From contig NZ_JACRSW010000007.1 of the NCBI RefSeq assembly GCF_014384965.1, positions 6,943 to 70,942 on the forward strand: a stretch of DNA of 64,000 nt, written 5' to 3'. Of this stretch, positions 27,298 through 35,647 are shown piece by piece; position 1 is the first letter of the stretch, and each line of letters begins with the position of its first letter. Source of the DNA: Jutongia hominis. GTDB lineage: Bacteria; Bacillota; Clostridia; Lachnospirales; Lachnospiraceae. The notes below the pieces were generated by a model, which did not search any database, was not told the origin of the DNA, and saw only the letters and a list, made by a program, of their open reading frames with translations. Made by a program: the position numbers and the translations under genes.

Positions 27298-27798
27298 TTA
27301 AGCCTCTGCAGCACCTTCACCTTTCTCAGCGATCTGGTTAAGAACACGAGCCATATTTGTAATAGGTGACTGTAAAGAACCAAGTAACTTGGAAATAAGT
27401 TCTTCTCTTGAAGGAATGCTTGCAAGTGCTTTAACACCATCAACATCGTAGAATGCACCTTCTACTACAGCACCCTTGAATTCAAGAGCCTCTGCTTCTT
27501 TTGCTACATTGTTAAGAACTCTGATAGGAGCTGTAGCATCTTCCTTAGAAATTGCGATAGCAGATGGTCCATCTAATAAATCATCTAACTGTGCGAAATC
27601 AGTACCTTCAAAAGCACGTTTCATCAATGTGTTTTTGTATACTTTGTACTCGCATCCTGCCTCTCTAAGTCCTTTACGAAGCTTTGTGTCCTGCTCAACT
27701 GTAAGTCCGCGATAGTCAACTAATACAACTGTAGCAGCACCTTCAACCTTAGCCTTAATCTCGTCAACGATAGGCTGTTTTAATTCAACTTTTGCCAT
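27298..27798 (-). CDS. rplJ: 50S ribosomal protein L10
   Basis: 166 residues, normal for L10. It starts MAKVELKQPIVDEIK and contains VVLVDYRGLTVEQDTKLRKGLREAG and YKVYKNTLMKRA. The C-terminal helix (LISKLLGSLQSPITNMARVLNQIAEK) binds L7/L12 dimers. AAGGAG 9 nt before 27798 fixes the start; the longer frame from 27873 runs into the leader. Expression should be autoregulated through the L10 leader and attenuator upstream. Confidence 0.97.
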   Translation of the reverse strand: MAKVELKQPIVDEIKAKVEGAATVVLVDYRGLTVEQDTKLRKGLREAGCEYKVYKNTLMKRAFEGTDFAQLDDLLDGPSAIAISKEDATAPIRVLNNVAKEAEALEFKGAVVEGAFYDVDGVKALASIPSREELISKLLGSLQSPITNMARVLNQIAEKGEGAAEA

Positions 27799-27889
27799 GA
27801 GTGAAATCTCCTTTCTTGGGCAAGCCCATATTATCACTGCACGCAAGACTGACTCAAAATAAAAATGCAACATTGCTTTTTATTTCATA

Positions 27890-28036
27890 TAAAAAACCTC
27901 TCCGTCCACAGACAGAGAGGTGAAGTTTCATAAATAATCTTTTCATGATCACATCTTCCTCGGTAGGCGATTGTTCTTACGTCGGTTAACCGACACCTAC
28001 TGTCTACGGCAGTGTGCTTTGCTTTTCGCAAAACCT
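27890..28036 (-). ncRNA. L10 leader with attenuator terminator
   Basis: The minus-strand RNA has the L10-leader hallmarks GCCGTAGACAGTAGGTG and GCCTACCGAGGAAG enclosing a GTCGGTTAACCGAC hairpin. An intrinsic terminator follows at 27891-27921 (ACCTCTC...GAGAGGTTTTTT). Established model: free L10 or the L10-L12 complex binds the leader and promotes early termination. Confidence 0.9.
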
Positions 28037-28041
28037 AATAT

Positions 28042-28070
28042 AGGATATCACACTCTGCCGTACGTGTCAA
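28042..28070 (-). promoter_or_regulatory. Promoter of rplJ-rplL
   Basis: TTGACA and TATCCT with a 17-nt spacer on the minus strand, ending 6-7 nt before the start of the L10 leader. Confidence 0.8.
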
Positions 28071-28151
28071 GCATTTTTATGCTATTTCAGCATATTTTTT
28101 GTCAAATTTTTGTTTCCATTTTTATGCCTTACTTTTTCCATTCACTATTTC

Positions 28152-29924
28152 TTATCCCATCTCATTATAATGTGCATAGATGCCATTGAGTGCCATCAAT
28201 TCTTCATGTGTTCCCCGTTCCGCAATTCCGGTATCTGCAACGACCAAAATCTCATCTGCGTTACGGATCGTTGATAAACGATGGGCAATTGTGATCGTTG
28301 TTCTGTTCTTTGCTAACTCTTCTAAGCTGTGCTGGATCCAGCGTTCACTCTCATTATCCAATGCACTGGTTGCTTCATCTAAGATCAGGATAGGCGGATT
28401 TTTCAAAAAAACACGGGCAATAGAAATTCTTTGCTTTTGTCCTCCTGACAGACGTGTTCCCCTCTCTCCTACATAGCTGTCATAACCATCCGGCAGCGAC
28501 AAAATAAAATCATGAATATTTGCTTTCTTCGCCGCATCCACAATTTCTTCCATAGAAGCATCCGGCTTTCCATATGCTATATTTTCCTTGATAGAACCGC
28601 AAAAAAGATAAACATCCTGCTGCACCAGACCAATCCGGTTACGCAGACTTTCCAATGTCAGACTGCGGATATCTCTTCCATCGATCAGGATTCTTCCGCC
28701 TGTGACATCATAAAAACGCGGAAGCAAGGAACAGATCGTTGTCTTACCACTGCCGGAAGGTCCTACCAGAGCAACTGACTTACCGGCTTCGATGCGAAAA
28801 GATACATCCGATAATACCAGCATATCGTCATCACTGTAATGAAAAGATACATTTTCGTAATCTACCGTTCCCTGTACCTGCTCTAATGGCTTTGCATCTT
28901 TTTGGTCCACAATGTCCGGCTCTGTCTCAACAACTGCCAGAAAACGCCGAAATCCCGACAGCCCTTTTTGCATCATTTCCGTTAATTCCACCAGTATCTG
29001 GATCGGACTGATAAAGATACCGATATAAAGTGCATACATTGCAAGATCCGCTACTTCCATCTGCCCTTTTGCGATCAAAAAGCCACCAAAAACCAATGTG
29101 ACAAGATACATTAATCCCTGAAAGAACAAATTTCCGCTCATAAAAGTACCCATACAATGATAGTTAGCATCTTTAGAAACTAAGAAGTTATGGTTGCTGT
29201 GCTTAAATTTTTTGCGTTCGATCTCTTCATTTGCAAAAGACTGTACCACACGAATTCCGGCTAATGTATCCTGTAAACTTGAGTTAATGTCCCCAATCTT
29301 TTGGCGGTTGTCCAAAAAGGTCGCTTGCATTTTACGATTCTGTCCGTAAGAAAAAAGGATCATAAAAAATACGAGCACCAGAAGCGGGACAGCCAGTTTC
29401 CAGTTGATCATAAACAGGAACACAAACGATCCGATAATTTTGATCAGAGAAATGAAAAGATTTTCCGGGCCATGATGTGCCATTTCGGAAATATCAAAAA
29501 GATCGGACACCAGCTTACTCATCATCTGACCGGAATTGTTCTGATCGTAGTAAGAAAAAGATAACTTTTCGTAATGATCAAAAAGCTGCTGCCTCATATC
29601 GCGTTCCATATTAGCACCCATCATATGTCCCTGATAGCTGACATAATATTTGCAAAGCCCCTGAATAATGTACATCACAAGCATGGCAAGACCGATTGGA
29701 AGCAACGCCTTCAATATGACAGAAGAACTTCCGGCAAATATTGTTTTTGTCATAATACGTAGGATCTGCGGATAGGCAAGATCGATCAGACTGATCACTG
29801 CCGCACAGATCAGATCCAGAAAAAATACGACTTTATATGGTGAATAATACGGTATAAACTTCTTTAATATATGCACTTTCTTTCCCTCTTTTTTTCGTTT
29901 TTCTTTTTCAGGCAGCAAAACCAT
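28152..29924 (-). CDS. ABC transporter, fused permease and ATPase
   Basis: A 590-residue type IV exporter half-transporter: six membrane helices (about 30-310), then the nucleotide-binding domain. Walker A is GPSGSGKTT, the signature is LSGGQKQ, Walker B is ILILDEATSALD and the switch His is in IAHRLST. It should act as a homodimer, since no partner half-gene is adjacent. The group exports lipids, peptides or drugs; the substrate is not readable. Two starts are plausible: ATG 29924 (AGGA 5 nt upstream) and GTG 29876 (AGAGGG 7 nt upstream); the second removes a basic 16-residue extension. It diverges from the HEAT-methyltransferase. Confidence 0.92.
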   Translation of the reverse strand: MVLLPEKEKRKKEGKKVHILKKFIPYYSPYKVVFFLDLICAAVISLIDLAYPQILRIMTKTIFAGSSSVILKALLPIGLAMLVMYIIQGLCKYYVSYQGHMMGANMERDMRQQLFDHYEKLSFSYYDQNNSGQMMSKLVSDLFDISEMAHHGPENLFISLIKIIGSFVFLFMINWKLAVPLLVLVFFMILFSYGQNRKMQATFLDNRQKIGDINSSLQDTLAGIRVVQSFANEEIERKKFKHSNHNFLVSKDANYHCMGTFMSGNLFFQGLMYLVTLVFGGFLIAKGQMEVADLAMYALYIGIFISPIQILVELTEMMQKGLSGFRRFLAVVETEPDIVDQKDAKPLEQVQGTVDYENVSFHYSDDDMLVLSDVSFRIEAGKSVALVGPSGSGKTTICSLLPRFYDVTGGRILIDGRDIRSLTLESLRNRIGLVQQDVYLFCGSIKENIAYGKPDASMEEIVDAAKKANIHDFILSLPDGYDSYVGERGTRLSGGQKQRISIARVFLKNPPILILDEATSALDNESERWIQHSLEELAKNRTTITIAHRLSTIRNADEILVVADTGIAERGTHEELMALNGIYAHYNEMG

Positions 29925-30124
29925 TTGCTTCCTGTTTATTTGTACGCATTATCGTATCACCACAAAGTTATAGTGTCAAACTGTTGCATAAAATGATCCA
30001 TAAAGAAATGCCTGTCTTTTTTAGATTTGTTCCTCTGATACAAAACAGAAATACCCTATAGAATCTTTACCTGAAATAGGTTACAATAACAACAGAATTT
30101 TAAGATAGAAACGGAGAACTTTAT

Positions 30125-31609
30125 ATGATAGATGCATTACTTACCCGCTTAAAAGACGGCATTGAGATCCGGCAGACTTTAAGCAAGATCAGACAGGCGA
30201 TCAAGGACGAAGAAGCTTTTAGCGATCTGTATAATATCATGTGGGATCAGACAAATCTTTTAATCCCTCTGCTTCAAAGCGAGGATGCCAAGACCAGAAA
30301 GAACACCGCCCTTTTAATGGGCGATCTGGCAATGGATGATTTCCTAGAACCGCTTTTTACAGCTTATCAAAAAGAGGAAACGCTCTTTGTACGAGGTTCT
30401 TATCTGACTGCCATGAAGAACTTTGATTACGAAGAACTTCTTCCCAAACTTCATAAACAATATGACAAGCTCTGCACCCAAAAGACAGCTGAGGAAAACA
30501 AAAAACACATTGAAGAAGAGATCCGTCTTTTACGTGAATTGATCATAGAAGAAGAAGGCATTCCGATGCATACTTTTACCGGAATGAACCGCAAACACCA
30601 ATGTGTCCTTTTGACCAATCGTAACCATGCAGATTTCGTAGCCACACAGCTTACGGAACTCGGTCTGAAACCGACTGTCTTTTCTGCCGGAGTACATGTT
30701 GTAACAGATGCATTAGAACCGCTTTTATCTCTTCGTACTTATCAGGAAATGCTTTTTGAACCTGACATGCTAAAACCTTGTTCTTTTGATGCAAAAGCCA
30801 TTGTCTCTATGCTGTTACAGTCTGATCTTCTTACCTTTTTGCAACAGGATCATAAGGGAGACACGCCATTTTATTACCGTATCGAATTAAAAAGTAATAA
30901 AGATCTCCGGTTCAAAAGTGACCTGACCAAAAAGATTGCAAGCACATTGGAACTTGAAAGTAACCGTATGCTTCTTAACTCGCCATCTCATTATGAGATT
31001 GAACTTCGTATCATAGAAAATGAAGAAGGCAACTGTAGCATCATGGTCAAATATTTCACACTTCCTGATCATCGTTTCTCTTATCGTACCGAATCTGTCG
31101 CAGCCAGTATTAAACCGACAGACGCTGCCCTGCTTGCGGCATTGGCACAGCCATATATGGCAGAAGATGCTCAGGTTTTAGATCCGTTCTGCGGAGTCGG
31201 TACCATGCTGATCGAGCGACAGAAGATCCAAAAAGCAAATACTTCCTATGGTATTGACATCTATCCGACTGCGATTGCAAAAGCACAGGAAAACACGCAA
31301 AATGCCGGACAGATCATCCATTATATCAATAAGGATTTCTTTAACTTTACACATGAATATCTGTTTGATGAGATCTTTACCAATATGCCTTTTGCTGCCG
31401 GTAAAACAACGCAACAGGAGATTGTGCAGCTCTATGAACAATTTTTCAAAAAAATACCTTCTCTGTTAACAAAAGAAGGCAAAGTTATTCTATATACACA
31501 CAACGCAACAGAGGCAAAAAAAATAGCTGCAAAAAATTCTTACAAACTTCTTGCAGCCTTTCCATATCGTAATAAACCAAGAACCGACCTTTTGATCTTT
31601 AGCCGTTAA
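30125..31609 (+). CDS. HEAT-repeat protein fused to an RlmK/L-like RNA methyltransferase domain
   Basis: 494 residues. Residues 1-150 are helical with HEAT-like pairs (NTALLMGDLAMDDFLEPLFTAYQ). The middle (about 160-320) resembles the THUMP/ferredoxin-like region of UPF0020/TRM11 enzymes. The C-terminal Rossmann domain has the SAM loop DPFCGVGTMLIER and acidic YGIDIYP. The motif IV position, usually NPPY, reads NMPF. It is probably an RNA guanine-N2 methyltransferase, or a derivative with altered catalysis given NMPF. GGAG lies upstream of the ATG. A diverged family 1 repeat and a bidirectional terminator follow. Confidence 0.75.
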   Translation: MIDALLTRLKDGIEIRQTLSKIRQAIKDEEAFSDLYNIMWDQTNLLIPLLQSEDAKTRKNTALLMGDLAMDDFLEPLFTAYQKEETLFVRGSYLTAMKNFDYEELLPKLHKQYDKLCTQKTAEENKKHIEEEIRLLRELIIEEEGIPMHTFTGMNRKHQCVLLTNRNHADFVATQLTELGLKPTVFSAGVHVVTDALEPLLSLRTYQEMLFEPDMLKPCSFDAKAIVSMLLQSDLLTFLQQDHKGDTPFYYRIELKSNKDLRFKSDLTKKIASTLELESNRMLLNSPSHYEIELRIIENEEGNCSIMVKYFTLPDHRFSYRTESVAASIKPTDAALLAALAQPYMAEDAQVLDPFCGVGTMLIERQKIQKANTSYGIDIYPTAIAKAQENTQNAGQIIHYINKDFFNFTHEYLFDEIFTNMPFAAGKTTQQEIVQLYEQFFKKIPSLLTKEGKVILYTHNATEAKKIAAKNSYKLLAAFPYRNKPRTDLLIFSR

Positions 31610-31611
31610 AG

Positions 31612-31655
31612 CTACAGATCTATATGTATCGTTTCCTGTTCCAAAAAAGAGTGCA
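31612..31655 (+). repeat. Diverged core of dispersed repeat family 1
   Basis: CTACAGATCTATATGTATC followed by GTTTCCTGTTCCAAAAAA aligns with the core. It sits in the same place as other copies, directly before a bidirectional terminator. Confidence 0.6.
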
Positions 31656-31676
31656 ACGTCAACATGTTGCACTCTT
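31649..31676. terminator. Terminator between convergent methyltransferase and channel genes
   Basis: Arms GAGTGCAAC and GTTGCACTC, with AAAAAA on one side and TTTT on the other, so it can work in both directions. Confidence 0.85.
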
Positions 31677-31718
31677 TTCTCTTCTGACTTAAAAATAGCA
31701 TCGTTTTTCTGTCTTTAT

Positions 31719-32987
31719 TTATTGTCGTGCCTTACGATTGATATATTCCGTTTTGTATTTGGAATATACGATCGTCTGGTCATGATACAATCCATAATAT
31801 CCGGACATCAGATAACTTACACTGATCGCGATCAGGAAATACGGCACAGCGTCATATCCAAAAAGCTCAAAAGCGATCAGCATCGATGTGATAGGACAGT
31901 TTGTTACACCACAGAACACTGCCACCATTCCGATTGCCGCACAAAGCGATGGCGAAATTCCACAAATCTGTCCAAAAAGACAACCAAAGGTTGCTCCCAC
32001 ATAAAAAGATGGGACAATCTCACCACCACGAAAACCCGCTTCCAATGTCAATGCAGTAAATACAATCTTTAAAAGAAACGCTTCCGGTCGTACTTTCCCA
32101 TTGATTGCATTTGCAATAACCGGAACACCGGCTCCCATATAATCGGTAGTATGCAATATGATTGTCAGCAGCACAATCACACAACTTGATACAATGATAC
32201 GAACATAAGGATTCTTTAATTTATCCCTGTAAAAATCTCCAAGTGAATGTAGTGTCACACAAAAAAGTACACTAAGTGCTGCACAACAAAGTGCAAGCCC
32301 GATCACTTTAATACTGGGAATCAGATGAAAACCGGATAAATGATGAATAGAAAAGACATTCGGACTGATTCCCATATTGGTTGCAAACTTTGATGCGATC
32401 AATGCCGCAAAGACACATGGTACCAATGCCGCATAATACATAACACCAACACTGACAACCTCCATCGCAAAGATCGCTGCTGCGATCGGTGTACCAAATA
32501 TGGCAGAGAACGCTGCGCTCATTCCACTCATTACAAAGATTCTTCGATCCTTTTCATCAAACCGCAGCCAACGTCCAAGCTGGTTACCGATACTTCCTCC
32601 TAATTGCAATGCCGCTCCTTCTCGACCTGCCGATCCGCCAAACAGATGCGTGATAATCGTTGATATAAAGATCAACGGTGCCATTTTAAATGGCAATTCT
32701 GTCTGTGCATGGATCGTTGACAAAACCATATTCGTACCTTTGTCATTTTTATAATGAAAGATTCCGTATAAAAAGACGATCACAACACCAGCCACCGGCA
32801 AAAGCAGGATCAGTTCAGGATGTTGTGTCCTGACTTCCGTTACAACTCTAAGAAGATATGCAAAAAGTGTGCTAAACGATCCAACAACCAGACCTACAAT
32901 ACTGGATACGATCACCCACTTTACAAAATTAAAAATATTTCTATATAATCGTGCCATATAAAATTTACACATCTCAATCCGCTTCAT
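31719..32987 (-). CDS. ClC-family channel/antiporter, CLC-F-like
   Basis: A 422-residue membrane protein with the ClC double-repeat topology. GGSAGREGAALQLGGSIG carries the gating Glu. The N-terminal anion motif reads GTNMVLSTIH, which resembles the GNNLI signature of fluoride-specific CLC-F rather than GSGIP of chloride ClCs. The second-half motif GFRGGEIVPSFYVGA also fits the CLC-F pattern (GGExxP). It may therefore export fluoride in exchange for protons; a chloride role is not excluded. I saw no fluoride-riboswitch consensus in the 150-nt leader. The ribosome site (GAGAAG) is weak. Confidence 0.75.
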   Translation of the reverse strand: MKRIEMCKFYMARLYRNIFNFVKWVIVSSIVGLVVGSFSTLFAYLLRVVTEVRTQHPELILLLPVAGVVIVFLYGIFHYKNDKGTNMVLSTIHAQTELPFKMAPLIFISTIITHLFGGSAGREGAALQLGGSIGNQLGRWLRFDEKDRRIFVMSGMSAAFSAIFGTPIAAAIFAMEVVSVGVMYYAALVPCVFAALIASKFATNMGISPNVFSIHHLSGFHLIPSIKVIGLALCCAALSVLFCVTLHSLGDFYRDKLKNPYVRIIVSSCVIVLLTIILHTTDYMGAGVPVIANAINGKVRPEAFLLKIVFTALTLEAGFRGGEIVPSFYVGATFGCLFGQICGISPSLCAAIGMVAVFCGVTNCPITSMLIAFELFGYDAVPYFLIAISVSYLMSGYYGLYHDQTIVYSKYKTEYINRKARQ

Positions 32988-33144
32988 TTTGTTCTTCTCA
33001 CACTTTCCTTTTTTGGTTTCAATGCCTAGTCATATCCTGATAACCACGCTGTTGCAATGACCTGACACAGACCTATTTTTGTATGAACCTATTATAACGA
33101 CTTTACCGGAAGTGGGCAAGTCTTGTAAATTATAAAAGTCACCA

Positions 33145-33189
33145 TTGACTTTCCTCTTCAAATGCTGTTATAATAGTAATGGTTACTAT
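33145..33189 (+). promoter_or_regulatory. perR promoter with overlapping palindromic operator
   Basis: TTGACT (33145-33150) and TATAAT (33169-33174) are separated by 18 nt. A perfect palindrome (ATAGTAA, TGG, TTACTAT) at 33173-33189 covers the end of the -10 and the start site. The same AGTAAT/ATTACT half-sites occur in front of rubrerythrin, so autoregulation by PerR is likely. Confidence 0.8.
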
Positions 33190-33204
33190 TTAAGGAGGTG
33201 GATT

Positions 33205-33591
33205 ATGGCTGCAATACGAAGAAGTAAACAACGAGATGCCATTAAAGCATATTTGATGTCTACCACCGCACATCCGACAGCAGAAGTTGTATATGAGAAT
33301 ATAAAAAAAGATTTTCCAAATATCAGTCTTGGAACGGTTTACCGTAATCTGAATTTTCTCGTAGAACACGACGAAGCTTTGCGGCTTGACTGCGGTGACG
33401 GCTTTGACCACTTTGATGGCAATACCCATCCACACAATCATTTCTTTTGTAAATCCTGCGGACGGATCATAGACCTGAAAATGGATAAGATCGATCATAT
33501 TGATCTTATCGCTGCTGCCGGATTTGATGGTCGTATTGATGATCACATTATATATTTTCGCGGAATCTGTAAAGATTGTTTAGAAAAATAA
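33205..33591 (+). CDS. perR: Fur-family peroxide-type repressor
   Basis: A 128-residue repressor with an N-terminal winged helix (HPTAEVVYENIKKDFPNISLGTVYRNLNFL) and a C-terminal dimer/metal domain. HPHNHFFC provides the regulatory-site histidines. CKSCG and CKDC form the structural Zn site. The spacing fits PerR more than Fur, and its co-location with rubrerythrin agrees. AAGGAGG 6 nt before 33205 fixes the start. It probably senses peroxide by metal-catalysed oxidation and controls itself and rubrerythrin through the shared palindrome. Confidence 0.88.
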   Translation: MAAIRRSKQRDAIKAYLMSTTAHPTAEVVYENIKKDFPNISLGTVYRNLNFLVEHDEALRLDCGDGFDHFDGNTHPHNHFFCKSCGRIIDLKMDKIDHIDLIAAAGFDGRIDDHIIYFRGICKDCLEK

Positions 33592-33613
33592 TCAGATTTT
33601 TTAAAAAAAGCTA

Positions 33614-33671
33614 TTGACATTATTAAAAATCATGTTAAAATGTAGTCATTAACAGTAATCATTACTGTTAA
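33614..33671 (+). promoter_or_regulatory. Rubrerythrin promoter with PerR-type palindrome
   Basis: TTGACA (33614) and TAAAAT (33636) are separated by 16 nt. A perfect 23-bp palindrome, arms TTAACAGTAAT and ATTACTGTTAA around one C, covers 33649-33671 at the start site. It shares AGTAAT-N-rTTACT half-sites with the perR operator. Confidence 0.8.
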
Positions 33672-33861
33672 TAAGATATAACAAGTTAATCAAACACCAT
33701 ATAAATCATCATTTAGATACACTCTATCATATGATTATTTATTGGTACAGTTTTCTCAAGATGAAAGAGAGTACTTTCTTCATATTTTAGAAAAGTATAT
33801 ATCTTGTATTTATCTTGATAATGTAAATAACAAAACACAAAAAGAAAAGGAGATTATTATT

Positions 33862-34449
33862 ATGGCTAAGTATGTATGTTCTGTATGTGGTTATGTTTAT
33901 GAAGGAGACAGTGCACCGGAAGAATGTCCGGTCTGTCATGCAGGTGCTGATCAGTTTAAGGAAGTAGAGGGTGAGCTTACACTTGCCGCTGAGCATGAGT
34001 TTGGTGTATATGGTTCTACTGTTAAGAACAATCCTAACATCAGCGACGAAGACAAGAAATTCCTGTTTGATCAGTTAAAAGCAAACTTTGATGGTGAATG
34101 TTCTGAGGTTGGTATGTACCTTTGCATGGCTCGTATTGCACATCGTGAAGGATATCCGGAAATCGGTCTTTACTGGGAGAAAGCAGCTTATGAAGAAGCT
34201 GAGCATGCAGCAAAATTCGCTGAATTACTTGGTTCTGACTTAGAATCTAACATGAAAGCATCTACAAAGGAAAACCTTGCTTGGAGAGTTGATTGTGAAT
34301 TCGGTGCTACAGCAGGTAAAACAGACCTTGCAAAATGTGCTAAAAAGAATAACCTTGATGCGATCCATGATACTGTTCATGAGATGGCTAGAGATGAGGC
34401 TAGACATGGTAAAGCCCTCAAGGGATTATTAGAGAGATATTTCGGTTAA
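33862..34449 (+). CDS. rbr: Reverse rubrerythrin (N-terminal rubredoxin, ferritin-like diiron domain)
   Basis: 195 residues. The rubredoxin centre is at the N-terminus ([11 protein letters not shown]...CPVCHAG), the reverse of classical rubrerythrin. A four-helix ferritin-like domain with Glu/His ligands follows ([49 protein letters not shown]). Reverse rubrerythrins of Clostridia reduce H2O2 and O2 with NAD(P)H-derived electrons. AAAAGGAG precedes the ATG. The gene follows perR and has a strong palindromic operator, so peroxide-inducible expression is expected. Confidence 0.95.
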   Translation: MAKYVCSVCGYVYEGDSAPEECPVCHAGADQFKEVEGELTLAAEHEFGVYGSTVKNNPNISDEDKKFLFDQLKANFDGECSEVGMYLCMARIAHREGYPEIGLYWEKAAYEEAEHAAKFAELLGSDLESNMKASTKENLAWRVDCEFGATAGKTDLAKCAKKNNLDAIHDTVHEMARDEARHGKALKGLLERYFG

Positions 34450-34487
34450 TCATTTCTAACACGGAATTGCACAAAATATGATTTTAA

Positions 34488-34523
34488 AAAGAGGAAATCG
34501 CAGATGCGGTTTCCTCTTTTTAT
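34488..34523 (+). terminator. Terminator of rubrerythrin
   Basis: Arms AAGAGGAAA and TTTCCTCTT followed by TTT, 40 nt after the stop. Confidence 0.85.
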
Positions 34524-34613
34524 GCTGTTTTTTAACTTTTCTTACTCTGTGTCCCATGCTATGATTACCATTTAACATATAGAGCGTTACTGCTTGCCTT
34601 TGCCAATGGTTGT

Positions 34614-35615
34614 TTAGAAGAACTGTGTCAGAACCTTTGAAAGATCATTCTTCGCATTCTGTAACTCTGAAATCGCCTTAGAAACAGATGTCTGTAATGC
34701 AGATGAAAAATAATTTACTGACATATAGCGGAAGAAAATGAACATACAAAGTAATGACGCAATGCAAACTACCAATACAATAAATACTGTCTTATCTCCA
34801 TCCGCTCCAACACCGGTTGGTACTACCATGCAGGAATAACAAAGTCCCACAATTGCACTAAGCATAAAAAAGAGCATTCCTAATCCAATATTGATCAGAC
34901 CCAGTAATAATGCAACCAGAATAACCGGTGTCTTTGCAACACATCTGACTGCTGACGCACTGATTGCTTCTATAAAAGTGGTCTTACCTTTAAAAGCACT
35001 TGTCATTCCCCATGCAACCAAAGCAACAATGCAAGTCAATACAACAGATGCGATAACCGTAATGAAAAAGTCTTTGAACAATGGGAACTTATATAGATCG
35101 AACATGTTTAAATAATCAGAATTCCATGTAAGCACCTGAGTCTTAGCTAAACTATTGATCTTTCCAAAAAAGATTACGGCAAACAATCCCGAACAGATCG
35201 CCTGGAGTGCAATAAAGATAAATGCTGTAATGATATTCGCTTCTTTTACAAAAGCTCTTCCGACACTCTTTGGTTTTAATAAGATCTGAAGAAAATTCAT
35301 CGCCATTGCCTGAATATCAAAATTCAACTTCGGCTTAGGCTTCTGATAATACATCTGCTGGTTTGGCATGCCCTGATTATATGGTATCTGCTGTCCCATT
35401 CCCGGCTGATGCATCTGACCGCCCGGTATCTGCTGTCCCATTCCCGGCTGGTGCATCTGACCGCCCGGTATCTGCTGTCCCATTCCCGGCTGGTGCATCT
35501 GACCGCCCGGTATCTGCTGTCCTGCTCCCGGTCCATTCACAGCTCCTTTTTGCTGCTGACAGATACAGATTTCTCCCGGATTTAATTTTCTACCACAATT
35601 TGTACAAAAAGCCAT
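34614..35615 (-). CDS. Zinc-ribbon membrane protein with GQQIPGGQMHQPGM repeats and YIP1-like domain
   Basis: 333 residues. The N-terminus has a CTNCG...CIC zinc-ribbon-like motif. Three and a half copies of a 14-residue repeat (GQQIPGGQMHQPGM) follow at about residues 33-80, encoded by near-identical 42-bp DNA repeats. Residues 100-310 contain five or six membrane helices resembling a YIP1-type domain. It is the last gene of a three-gene operon with a TcaA-like and a YARHG protein (32 bp gap). The function is unknown; the shared zinc-ribbon/linker/membrane layout suggests an envelope-stress or scaffold role. Confidence 0.75.
   Translation of the reverse strand: MAFCTNCGRKLNPGEICICQQQKGAVNGPGAGQQIPGGQMHQPGMGQQIPGGQMHQPGMGQQIPGGQMHQPGMGQQIPYNQGMPNQQMYYQKPKPKLNFDIQAMAMNFLQILLKPKSVGRAFVKEANIITAFIFIALQAICSGLFAVIFFGKINSLAKTQVLTWNSDYLNMFDLYKFPLFKDFFITVIASVVLTCIVALVAWGMTSAFKGKTTFIEAISASAVRCVAKTPVILVALLLGLINIGLGMLFFMLSAIVGLCYSCMVVPTGVGADGDKTVFIVLVVCIASLLCMFIFFRYMSVNYFSSALQTSVSKAISELQNAKNDLSKVLTQFF
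35388..35525 (-). repeat. 42-bp coding tandem repeat in the YIP1-like gene
   Basis: Units of 42 bp encode GQQIPGGQMHQPGM, three full copies plus a partial one, nearly identical at DNA level. Copy number is expected to vary between strains. Confidence 0.95.
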
Positions 35616-35647
35616 ACTCTTTCTCCTCCTGTTGATTGTTTTTTATT

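Noticed and set aside
32988..33144. Fluoride riboswitch upstream of the ClC gene
   Set aside because: The conserved crcB-motif segments are not present in the leader on the minus strand.
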